From JAHEJX01 sp041605955 (lineage in GTDB: Bacteria > Actinomycetota > Acidimicrobiia > Spongiisociales > UBA5794), in the NCBI GenBank assembly GCA_041605955.1, contig JBFIXI010000059.1:1-26545 (forward strand): a DNA stretch of 26,545 nt, given 5' to 3'. Below, piece by piece: positions 1-7,900 of this stretch (positions are counted from its first letter, which is position 1; each line of letters starts with the position of its first letter). Below the pieces are notes generated by a model. The model was not told where the DNA came from and made no database searches. It saw only the letters and a list, made by a program, of their open reading frames with translations. The translations under genes and the position numbers were made by a program.

Positions 1-1
1 C

Positions 2-109
2 AAACTCAGCGAAGGCAAGAGCCGCAAAGAAGCCCTCCGCTGCCTCAAACGACGCGTCTCCGACGCCATCTACCGCCAACTCGTCAACGACGCCAGGCAA
101 ACCACTTGA
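2..109 (+). CDS. IS110-type transposase, C-terminal fragment (cut by window edge)
   Basis: An open frame enters from the left edge and stops with TGA at 107-109, giving the last 35 residues of a protein. The stretch EGKSRKEALRCLKRR followed by a DAIYRQL-like segment resembles the C-terminus of IS110/IS116/IS902 transposases, which are RuvC-like DEDD recombinases that move a circular element. The stop is followed closely by an AGAGAGGAG run. IS110 elements lack classical terminal inverted repeats, so I cannot place the element's right end. The rest of the gene lies outside the window, so I cannot say whether it is intact. Recognition rests on a short segment, so confidence is moderate. Confidence 0.6.
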   Translation, partial: KLSEGKSRKEALRCLKRRVSDAIYRQLVNDARQTT

Positions 110-288
110 CACAGAGAGGAGCCAATCTGCGCAGCTCAGCCCACCAAGCTGGTTCGCGTTCTGTCGTGTTGGGTCCACGCAGACCTGCCGGGGACAGGTC
201 CGCCTGCAGCTCTCGCGAAAACCTGCCTCAATCGCGGAGTTGGTCTATGTCCTTGCTCGGCGAACTGCTCGACCGTTCGTGAGCGCGG
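110..288. other. non-coding gap between transposase tail and znuA-like gene
   Basis: No supported coding frame lies between the transposase stop and the 3' end of the minus-strand metal-binding lipoprotein gene. It holds a small hairpin (ACCTG, 7-nt loop, CAGGT, near 189-206) without a T-tract. The right boundary of the IS110 element presumably lies in this gap. Confidence 0.4.
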
Positions 289-1239
289 CTACGTCAGAGC
301 GGCTGCCATGCGGCTGGCGTTGGTGAGCAGCAGCCCGATGAGGGTATCGGCACCCGAGTTCGGGCCGCCCAGCGATCCTGTGAACAGCTCGATCACGGCG
401 ATATCTCCCACCTCGGCGGCAACCGCATCTGCCAGCGCAGACGGCTCGGTCGTCTCGGCGAACACGGCCCGGACCTCTTGTCGCCGGATCTCCTCGATCA
501 AGGCGGCCAGCTCGGCGGAGCTGGGGTCCGCCAGCGTCGACCCACCGGGGATCACCACGCCCACCACCTCGAAGTCGTAACGGGCTGCGAAGTAGCCCAG
601 GGCGTCGTGGTTGGTCACCAGCTTGCGGTCGTCGGCGGGGATGGCGGCCAGGATCTGCTGGATGTCCTCATCGGCCTGGGATAGCTCCGCCGCATAGGCC
701 GCGGCCCGCCCCGGCCAGTCGATCGAGTCGTCGACCCCACTCAGCTCCACCGCGATCAACCGGGCAGCTTCGGCCATCCGGATGGGGTCGAACCAGAAGT
801 GAGGATCAAGCCCGGAGGATCCGGCACCCGATTGCACTTCGCCAGTGAAAGGAATCGGCTCGAGCTGCTCACCCAATTCGAGCACGTTCGCCCCATCCTC
901 GCTGGCCGTGCGCAACACGTCGTCGAGCCCACCCTCCAATCCCAGGCCGTTGGCTATCACCAGGTCGGCACGCTGCAGGGTTGCGATCTGCTGGGCCGAT
1001 GCCTGGTAGTCGTGGGGGTCGGCTCCAATCGGAACCAGCACTTCGACAGTACCGTTGTCACCGACGATATTGCGTGCCACATCGCCGAGAATCGTCGTGG
1101 TAGCCACCACTGTGTGACCCTGGGAATCAGGAGGAGCGCCGCCACCACAGGCGCCCGCGAGCAGCGCGATCAGCATCACCGCCGTCACTGGCCCACGCCA
1201 CCGAGGGACAACACTCCGAGCATTTAGAATGAGAATCAT
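289..1239 (-). CDS. znuA: Zinc-type ABC transporter substrate-binding lipoprotein (ZnuA-like)
   Basis: Cluster A-I metal-binding receptor: a lipid-anchored protein outside the membrane that binds a divalent metal and passes it to an ABC permease. The N-terminus has an Arg-rich start, a hydrophobic stretch and a lipobox LAGAC with Cys31. Three His fit the metal site: H76 in DPHDY, H147 in DPHFW and H211 in TNHDALGYF. His at the third position is the zinc-type pattern, whereas Mn receptors usually have Glu. The fourth ligand is commonly an Asp in a TDS-type motif; here the segment reads FTGSLGG, so Gly replaces it. I chose ATG at 1239 because a Zur-like palindrome covers the region and a TACGAT -10 lies 9 nt upstream. 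A TTG at 1248 and GTG or ATG codons at 1188 and 1176 are alternatives. No permease or ATPase gene is adjacent; the transposase tail lies beyond its 3' end. Confidence 0.85.
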   Translation of the reverse strand: MILILNARSVVPRWRGPVTAVMLIALLAGACGGGAPPDSQGHTVVATTTILGDVARNIVGDNGTVEVLVPIGADPHDYQASAQQIATLQRADLVIANGLGLEGGLDDVLRTASEDGANVLELGEQLEPIPFTGEVQSGAGSSGLDPHFWFDPIRMAEAARLIAVELSGVDDSIDWPGRAAAYAAELSQADEDIQQILAAIPADDRKLVTNHDALGYFAARYDFEVVGVVIPGGSTLADPSSAELAALIEEIRRQEVRAVFAETTEPSALADAVAAEVGDIAVIELFTGSLGGPNSGADTLIGLLLTNASRMAAALT

Positions 1240-1241
1240 TC
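1227..1241 (-). promoter_or_regulatory. Zur/Fur-like operator over the znuA start
   Basis: A perfect 6-bp inverted repeat with a 3-bp centre, GAATGA-GAA-TCATTC. It resembles the AT-rich palindromes bound by Fur-family regulators such as Zur. It spans the proposed start codon (ATG, 1237-1239) and lies just downstream of TACGAT (minus strand, 1249-1254), where a bound repressor would block a leaderless promoter. Assignment to Zur rather than Fur or Mur comes from the zinc-type receptor it precedes. Confidence 0.65.
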
Positions 1242-1248
1242 CTGACAA

Positions 1249-1254
1249 ATCGTA
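1249..1254 (-). promoter_or_regulatory. -10 element (TACGAT) of znuA
   Basis: TACGAT read on the minus strand, 9 nt before the ATG at 1239. It fits the actinobacterial TANNNT -10 consensus. No convincing -35 is visible. Confidence 0.45.
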
Positions 1255-1393
1255 CCGGATGGCCAGCCGGCCGACAGCGACGGCGGCCTCCGTTCAACCT
1301 CGAGCTTTCCAGTGAGTATTTCGCCCCTGTTACCACGCACCAAGAGGTCGCTAGTCACCAAGATGTCGCCGCTCACCAGGACGAGGCCCCCGG

Positions 1394-1399
1394 TACCAT
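1394..1399 (+). promoter_or_regulatory. -10 element (TACCAT), leaderless start at 1408
   Basis: TACCAT lies 8 nt before ATG 1408, and no Shine-Dalgarno sequence intervenes. This is the geometry of a leaderless transcript and supports the internal ATG over the longer upstream reading frame beginning at 1312. Confidence 0.5.
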
Positions 1400-1407
1400 C
1401 GCGCGCT

Positions 1408-2430
1408 ATGTCCTACCCCTCGCTCGGCCCCACTCGCAGGAGCTACGACGCCCGGCGGCGGCGGAGACGAGTGGTCCTCTTCGTGATCCTGGGAGTTGCC
1501 GTCGGGCTGGTCGCCCTGGCAGTGAGATATCGCACAGAAGAGCGCCGCGCAGTCGACTACATGGCATTGGCGACGGAGATCGCCCAAAACCAAGCGGGTC
1601 TGGCCGAGTCTCTCACGCAGATGCTTCGGGATCTCGGTGGGCTGGAGCGCCAAGATCTGCTCGATCAGATCGATTCACTCGGCGCTCGGATCTCGGCGGA
1701 CGCCCAGCAATTGGGTGCCCAGGACGTGCCTTCCTCGGTAGCAGTTGCCCACGGCTTCCTCACGGTGGCGGTGAACTCGTGGCAGGATGCGCTGACGGCT
1801 CTAGACGATGCCGTTCTCCAGATCCTGGATGCCACCGATGAAGAGGACGCTTCCGGGGCAGCCGCCCTCACCGCCGTCTTTGAGCTGTTGCGGGTCGGCG
1901 ATCGCGCCTACGTCGGATTCTTGGAAGCGCGCAGCGAGATCGAAGGGGATGTCGCCGCCGGATCGATCGCCGCAGTCGACTACGTGGCTCCGGGGATGGA
2001 GAGCCTCTTCAATGGTGACACGATCGCCAGGCGACTCCGGGCGACCCGCAAGCTCGGCGGCCGCCATGACGTGTCGGTCACCGCCCGCACTGTTCCGGAG
2101 CCGCTCGGCTCGACCAATGGGCGCCCGGTGGTGCCCTCGTCCGATACGTTCGCAGTGCTGGCCGTTGTCACTAATGAGGGCAACTTGATCGAAGAAGGCA
2201 TTGCGGTGACGCTGCAGCTGGCGCTCAGCTCCGGGGAAGGCGACCCCGTCCAGCGAGAACAGCTGATTCTGAGCCTCGAGGCCGGCCAGGCCACCACGGT
2301 CGAGTTCGCCGATCTCGACTTGATTCCTGGTCAGCTCTACGACTTGCAAATCACAGCATCGATCACCCAGGATGCAGACCCGCTGAACAACGTCTTCGAA
2401 TTGGTCTTCTTCAGGAATCAAGACGAATGA
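1408..2430 (+). CDS. Single-pass membrane protein with C-terminal CARDB-like domain, function unknown
   Basis: 340 residues from ATG 1408. An Arg-rich cytoplasmic stretch (about 10-21) precedes one membrane segment (about 22-40), so most of the protein should be outside. Residues 45-230 look mostly helical. The last 90 or so residues look like a CARDB/Ig-type beta-sandwich: a segment reading FAVLAVVTNEGNLIEEGI, then alternating strands and a DPLNNVF ending, the pattern of adhesion-type domains. The frame is open back to 1312, but that extension is Arg/Pro-rich and crosses the putative -10. The next gene starts inside its stop codon (ATGA), so the two are probably translated together. I do not recognise a characterised family for the whole protein. 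Confidence 0.75.
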   Translation: MSYPSLGPTRRSYDARRRRRRVVLFVILGVAVGLVALAVRYRTEERRAVDYMALATEIAQNQAGLAESLTQMLRDLGGLERQDLLDQIDSLGARISADAQQLGAQDVPSSVAVAHGFLTVAVNSWQDALTALDDAVLQILDATDEEDASGAAALTAVFELLRVGDRAYVGFLEARSEIEGDVAAGSIAAVDYVAPGMESLFNGDTIARRLRATRKLGGRHDVSVTARTVPEPLGSTNGRPVVPSSDTFAVLAVVTNEGNLIEEGIAVTLQLALSSGEGDPVQREQLILSLEAGQATTVEFADLDLIPGQLYDLQITASITQDADPLNNVFELVFFRNQDE

Positions 2431-2879
2431 GCCCCGCAGTCGGCGCCGCCATCCTCGCCTCGCTCGCTCTGGTCTTGGCCCTCGGCCTGGCTTTGCAGGT
2501 CGCCGGGCTGCGCCGCCGGTTGGCTGCGGTCCCGAAGGACGGCAACGTGATCGATCTGATGCGCTCGATCGACCACGATCTGGCCAAGGTGGAAGCGGCC
2601 ATAGCCGATATCGAGCCGCGCTTGACGCAAGTCGAACAGAAGCTTCCCCGCGCGCTCAGCTACACCGGCGTCGTCACCTACGACGCATTCGGCGACATCG
2701 GCGGCAAGCTGTCACGCTCGATCGCCATGTTGGATTCAAACGGCGACGGTCTGGTGATCAGCCTGTTGGTGGGTCGCAGCGAGACGCTCTTCTTCACGAA
2801 GGAGGTCCGATCGGGCTCGGGGACGGAACGGCTGTCTCCCGAGGAGGGGGCGGCGGTTCAGCGAGCGATGGGCCGGTAG
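2427..2879 (+). CDS. DUF4446 family membrane-anchored protein
   Basis: 150 residues. An N-terminal membrane segment (about 5-27) is followed by a probable coiled coil (about 34-72) and a globular domain from about 78. The domain reads VTYDAFGDIGGKLSRSIAML, then DSNGDGLVIS and a FFTKEV strand, which matches my knowledge of DUF4446 (a YDAF...GG.LS core and a DxNGDG turn). No biochemical role is established for the family. It overlaps the previous gene by 4 nt (ATGA) and ends 9 nt before serS. Its TAG stop codon forms the first half of the probable serS -10 element TAGCAT. Confidence 0.85.
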   Translation: MSPAVGAAILASLALVLALGLALQVAGLRRRLAAVPKDGNVIDLMRSIDHDLAKVEAAIADIEPRLTQVEQKLPRALSYTGVVTYDAFGDIGGKLSRSIAMLDSNGDGLVISLLVGRSETLFFTKEVRSGSGTERLSPEEGAAVQRAMGR

Positions 2880-2882
2880 CAT
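2877..2882 (+). promoter_or_regulatory. -10 element (TAGCAT) of serS, overlapping a stop codon
   Basis: TAGCAT begins with the TAG stop of the DUF4446 gene and sits 6 nt before the serS ATG. No Shine-Dalgarno sequence precedes the ATG. The spacing is typical of leaderless actinobacterial genes. Translational coupling to the upstream gene is an alternative. Confidence 0.45.
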
Positions 2883-2888
2883 CTCGCC

Positions 2889-4157
2889 ATGATCGACGTA
2901 TCGGTTCTGCGCAACACTCCCGAGCTGCTGCTCGCATCCCTCGAACGCCGCGGCCTGTCTATTGACGTGGCCGGGCTCGTCGAGCTCGACAAGAAGCGCC
3001 GTGAGGTCCGGGCGGCCGCAGAAGAGTTGCGGGCCGAACAGAAGGAAGCCGGCAAGAGCATTGCCCGACTCGAGGGAGACGCCAAGGCGGCCGCCATCGA
3101 GCGGGCTGGGGAGCTGGCCGACGCTTACAAGAAAGCTCTGGGCGAGGCGGAGGAGCTCGACGCCGCCTTCGAGGAGCAGTGGGTAACCCTCCCCAACCTC
3201 GTCGATCCCAGCGCCGCCGAAGGCACCGAGGAAGAAGACGCCGTCGAGATCAGCAGATGGGGCGAGCTTCCCGACCCGACGATCGCCACCAAGGATCACG
3301 TCGAGCTGGCCGAGCTCCACGGCTTTCTCGATATCGAGCGCGCCGCCAAAGTGTCGGGCTCCCGCTTCGGCTATCTGCTGGGGCCGCTGGTCAGGCTCGA
3401 GTTCGCGCTGGTGCAATATGCGCTCGACACCTTGGAGCCATATGGCTTCGTGCCGGTGGTTACGCCGGTCTTGGTCAGAGAGAATGCTCTGTACGGCACC
3501 GGGTTCTTCCCGGGGGATGCCGACCAGGTCTACAGCCTCCCCGCCGACGATCTCTTTCTGATCGGAACCTCGGAGGTGGCGCTGGCGGCGATGCACACGG
3601 ACGAGATCCTCGACGCTGACAGACTTCCGCTCATGTACGTGGGCTTCTCCACCTGCTTTCGCCGCGAGTCGGGCACCTACGGCAAGGACACCCGGGGCAT
3701 CTTCCGGGTGCACCAATTCGACAAGGTGGAGATGTTCGTGTTCTGCCGTCCGGAGGATTCACCTGCGATCCACGACACGCTCCTGGCGCGCGAGGAGGAG
3801 CTGGTCCAGGGCTTGGGCATCCCCTACAGAGTGGTCAACGTGGCCGCCGGCGACCTCGGTTCTTCGGCGGCGAAGAAATACGACATCGAGGCGTGGTTCC
3901 CCGGGCAGGATCGCTACCGCGAGATCACATCCACGTCGAACACCACCGACTTCCAATCCCGCCGACTCAAGATTCGCTACAAGGCGGAACGCGGCAACGA
4001 GCTCGTGCACACGCTGAACGGCACCGCAATCGCGGTCGGGCGCTGGCTGATCGCTCTCGTCGAGAACTATCAACAGGCCGACGGCTCGATCGTGGTTCCG
4101 GAGGTCCTGCACAAGTACCTCGACTTCGATCGCATCGAAGCTCCCGCGCCGCAGTAG
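2889..4157 (+). CDS. serS: Seryl-tRNA synthetase
   Basis: Cytoplasmic class II synthetase that charges tRNA-Ser and tRNA-Sec with serine. 422 residues, normal for bacterial SerRS. Residues 1-105 form the long antiparallel coiled-coil arm that reads the tRNA-Ser variable arm (rich in E, K, A and R). The catalytic core shows motif 1 (LEFALVQYALDTLEPYGF to VTPVLV), motif 2 (FRRESGTYGKDTRGIFRVHQ, then FDKVEMF) and motif 3 (NGTAIAVGRWLIALVENYQ). The serine-pocket stretch reads EITSTSNTTDFQSRR, where many homologues have SNCTDFQ; the Cys to Thr change is unlikely to matter. Two tRNA-Ser genes lie in this window. A methyltransferase gene follows after 6 nt. Confidence 0.97.
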   Translation: MIDVSVLRNTPELLLASLERRGLSIDVAGLVELDKKRREVRAAAEELRAEQKEAGKSIARLEGDAKAAAIERAGELADAYKKALGEAEELDAAFEEQWVTLPNLVDPSAAEGTEEEDAVEISRWGELPDPTIATKDHVELAELHGFLDIERAAKVSGSRFGYLLGPLVRLEFALVQYALDTLEPYGFVPVVTPVLVRENALYGTGFFPGDADQVYSLPADDLFLIGTSEVALAAMHTDEILDADRLPLMYVGFSTCFRRESGTYGKDTRGIFRVHQFDKVEMFVFCRPEDSPAIHDTLLAREEELVQGLGIPYRVVNVAAGDLGSSAAKKYDIEAWFPGQDRYREITSTSNTTDFQSRRLKIRYKAERGNELVHTLNGTAIAVGRWLIALVENYQQADGSIVVPEVLHKYLDFDRIEAPAPQ

Positions 4158-4163
4158 CGATCG

Positions 4164-4790
4164 ATGGCCAACGGCAGGCTCTTCGCCGACATCGCCGCCA
4201 AGTACGACCGTATCAATCGCCTCCTGTCGCTCGGCCAAGACCAAGCCTGGCGCCAGCGGGTGGTCCAGCAGCTTCCCAGCGGGAGACTGCTCGACCTAGG
4301 GGCCGGCACGGGTGCCGCCAACCCGATTCTGGACCGCTTCGAAGTCGTGGCTCTCGACCCGTCGCCCGACATGCTGGCTCGCAATCACGCCGTGTGCCGG
4401 GTGGTTGCCGCCGGGGAGGCACTGCCCTTTGCCGCCGGCACGTTCGATGCGGTCTTCTCGGCCTATGTCGTGCGCAACCTCGACTCGATCGATCGGACAT
4501 TGGGCGAGGTGTACCGCGTGCTGCGGCCCGGAGGGCGGTTGGGCATCGTCGACCTCGGTCGGCCGGCACAGCCCTTTGCGGCGCGCCTCCATCGGGCCGG
4601 CTCGGGTGTGGTGCTTCCACTTGTGGGGGCGCTGGCGGGTGCTCGAGACGAGTACCTATACCTCCACCGCAGCCTCGACAAGCTGCCCCCGCCCGAGGAG
4701 TTGTATGCCCACACCCCGCTCACCATCGCCGAGTTGTGGCGCATGGGTCCCCTGGGTTTTGTGCACGGTGTGGTACTGGAAAAGAGCTAG
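4164..4790 (+). CDS. UbiE/MenG-type SAM-dependent methyltransferase
   Basis: 208 residues, Rossmann-fold class I methyltransferase. The N-terminus has FADIAAKYDRINRLLSLGQD, close to the F..IA..YD..N...S.G signature of UbiE/MenG. SAM motif I reads LLDLGAGTG (42-50) and post-motif II reads YRVLRPGGRLGIVDL. MenG methylates demethylmenaquinone, the last step of menaquinone synthesis, and menaquinone is the usual actinobacterial quinone. The usual GLRN motif is replaced by YVVRNLDSID, and the protein is shorter than typical MenG (about 230 residues). A different small-molecule methyltransferase of this superfamily is therefore possible. It begins 6 nt after serS with no clear Shine-Dalgarno sequence, so it is probably co-transcribed with it. 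Confidence 0.8.
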   Translation: MANGRLFADIAAKYDRINRLLSLGQDQAWRQRVVQQLPSGRLLDLGAGTGAANPILDRFEVVALDPSPDMLARNHAVCRVVAAGEALPFAAGTFDAVFSAYVVRNLDSIDRTLGEVYRVLRPGGRLGIVDLGRPAQPFAARLHRAGSGVVLPLVGALAGARDEYLYLHRSLDKLPPPEELYAHTPLTIAELWRMGPLGFVHGVVLEKS

Positions 4791-4820
4791 CCACCGCCGC
4801 ACGATGGTTCGTTCGGCCCA

Positions 4821-4850
4821 TTGACCCCGTTTGGTGACGTTCGGTAGTCT
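4821..4850 (+). promoter_or_regulatory. Promoter of the subtilase gene
   Basis: TTGACC (4821-4826), an 18-bp spacer and TAGTCT (4845-4850) form the best sigma-70-type promoter in the window. Initiation near 4857 gives a leader of about 70 nt to ATG 4929, which has a GGAGGGG ribosome site. That makes this one of the clearly leadered genes here. Confidence 0.6.
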
Positions 4851-4928
4851 CGAATTACATTGTCGGCCACTCCCCGTATTCGCGGCTCAACGGAGCCGGC
4901 GGGTTGCGCCGAGGGTCCGGAGGGGCAT

Positions 4929-7900
4929 ATGCGCAGCTTGGTAACGGCGATTCTTGCGGGCTTGCTGGCGGTGAGCACTGTGGTCCCGGCGGCCGCCAAT
5001 CCGTTGCGTGCGGCCGAGGCGGCGGCCGAGCAAACCGACTGGATCGTGACGCTGGTCGAGGGCGCCGGCGCCTCCCAGAGCGCTCCCGGCCTTGCTCGCG
5101 GTGTCGGTGGTGAGCTGGGATTCGTTTTCGAGCAGGTCCTCGGCGGCTTCTCCTTCACGGGCTCGGAACAAGCGGCGGCCGCGCTGCGTCGCAATCCGCT
5201 GGTCGCATCGGTAGTGGCCGATCAAGTCTTCCATCTCCAAGAGGTCCCCACCGGGGTGACTCGAATCGACGGAGATGAGCTCCATGGGCTGGGAGGCGGC
5301 GCCTATCGGGGCGCAGGAGTGCGGGTGGCGGTGATCGACTCGGGTATCGACCTCGACCATCCGGATCTGATTGCCAACATCGACCAAGCCGCCGGCACCA
5401 ACTGCGTCAATCCGGGCGCTTCCGCCGACGACGACAACAGCCACGGCACCCACGTCGCCGGCATCATCGGAGCAGCGCTCAACGGTTCGGGCGTGGCCGG
5501 AGTGGCGCCGGAGGCAACCTTGGTGGCGGTCAAAGCCTTCGATGCCGGCGGCAGCGCCTCGACTGCGCAGGTGCTCTGCGGCATCAACTATGTAGCCGGC
5601 CTCGCGGCCGATGGTGTTCCCACCGTCGCCAACATGAGCTTCGGCGAGGCCGGTGACGATTCCACGTGTGACGACGGCGATACCTCTGACGCAATCCACG
5701 AGGCTGTCTGTGATCTGACCGACCTTGGTGTGATTGCGGTGGCGGCCGCCGGCAACAACTCCGGTCCGGCCGAGCAGTTCATCCCGGCAGTCTTCGATGA
5801 GGTGATCTCCGTGTCGGCGCTGACCGAGCTCGACGGACAACCCGGCGGGTTGGGCGGCTGCCTCCTCATCTTCATCTTCTGCGACGACGAGTTCGCCTAT
5901 TTCAGCAACTACGGGCCGAGCGTCGACGTGATCGCCCCGGGCGATCCGATTCTGTCGACCGTACCGGGGGGCGGCTACGGCGAGAAGAGTGGGACGAGCA
6001 TGGCGGCTCCCCACGTGGCCGGACTGGTGGCCGCCATGATGTCGGCCAACCCGACCATCACCGGCTCAACGGCCAAGGCGCTCCTCGAGATCAGCGGCGA
6101 GTGCCCCTCCGGGGCAGTCAACACTGGCGGTCCGACCTGTGAGGGCGAAGTCTGGCCTGGTGACCCCGACGGAATCGGTGAACCCCTGGTCAACGCCGCA
6201 CGAGCTGTCGAAGCGACCCTTGCTCTCGGCCCCGGCGGCAACATCGCTCCAGTCGCTTCGTTCACCTCTAACTGCAACGATCTGACCTGCGATTTCACCG
6301 ATACGACTTGGGAACCCGACGGGACGATTGCCACCTGGGCTTGGGACTTCGGTGACGGGGAGACGAGCCCCGCCCAGAACCCAAGCCATACCTTCGCCGC
6401 CGAGGGGGTCTACGACGTGACGTTGACCGTCACGGATGACGACGGCGAATCCGGGGCGGACACGCAGCAGGTCATCGTGCCTCCTCCTTACCAGTCCGGC
6501 GTTCAGGGTGATTGGGTGGGCACCTACGGCGCCGACGGCTACTGGCTGGCTGCGTGGAATGGTTCGAGTGATTTGTTGGTGTCGGATTGGATGACGGTTG
6601 CGGTGGATCAGGGGGCGCGGCATACGTGGGCGTCTTCGACGACGGACGTCAGGGTGTTGGAGGCTCCGGATGAGTCATTCCGGCGGGCCGCCACACTGTA
6701 CGACGCCTCCCAGGCACAGCTGACTCTCAGCCTTGCCGGCGCATATACGGGTGACCTCCACGTGTACTCGCTCGACTGGGATCCGGTGGGACGGCGGCAG
6801 ACGGTTACCGTCGACGACGGCAACGGGCCCCAGATCGTGGACATCGATGGCGACTTCGACCAAGGGGCGTGGATGCACTTCCCGGTGAGCGTGGCCGACG
6901 GGGGCACGATCACGATCACCGCGGCCAACAACGGCCCGGAGAATGCCGTTATCGCCGGCGTGTTCTTGGGCAACGACGTTCCTATTCCACCGCCGCCTCC
7001 TCCGCCTCCGCCGCCGCCGCCGGTGGGGAATGGTGATTGGGTGGGAACCTACGGCGCCGACGGCTACTTGTTGGGGGCGTGGAATGGTTCGAGTGATTTG
7101 TTGGTGTCGGATTGGATGACGGCTTCGGTGGATCAGGGGACGCGGTATACGTGGGCCTCTACGACGACGGAGACCCGGGCTTTGGAGGCGCCGGATCAGT
7201 CGTTCCGTCGAGCGGCGACTGTGTACCACAGCTCTGAGGTGCGGGTGTCGCTCGGGTTCACGGATGCCTACGTGGGGGACTTGCATTTGTATGCGGTGGA
7301 CTGGGATGACGCCGGTCGCCGCCAGACGGTGACGATTGATGACGGGAACGGACCGCAATCGGTGTCGTTCGCCTCGTCGTTCGTGAACGGGGAGTGGGCC
7401 CACTTCTCGGTTGATGTCGCCGCGGGTGGTTCGGTGTCGGTGGTGGTGAGCAACGACGGTCCGGCCAATGCTGTTCTGTCCGGCGTGTACTTGGGGAATG
7501 ATGCCCCCACGCCGCCACCGCCGCCTCCTCCGCCGCCGCCGGTGGGGAATGGTGATTGGGTGGGAACCTACGGCGCCGACGGCTACTTGCTTGCCGCGTG
7601 GAACCGTCGACAAGACCTCGTGTCGCCGGGCTTCCCCTCTATCGACCTCGAGAAGGGTCGGCGGCATCAGTGGACGGCGTCGACGACGGAGCTGCGAGCG
7701 TTGGAGGCACCCGACGAGTCACATCGGCGAGCCGCCACCTACTACCAGAAGAACAATGTCATCGTGAACTTGACGTTCGCCTCGGCGTACACCGGAACGT
7801 TGCATGTCTATGCGTTGGACTGGGATGACGCCGGGCGCCGCCAGACTGTCACGGTCGATGACGGTACCGGACCGCAGACGGTCGATTTGACGGAGAGCTT

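Noticed and set aside
2860..2889. T-box leader for serS
   Set aside because: There are only 9 nt between the upstream stop and the start codon, with no room for a leader RNA.
6675..7667. A 330-codon open frame on the minus strand inside the protease gene
   Set aside because: It is rich in Arg, His and Pro, antisense to a clearly coding repeat region, and has no domain pattern. It arises from high GC and repeat structure.
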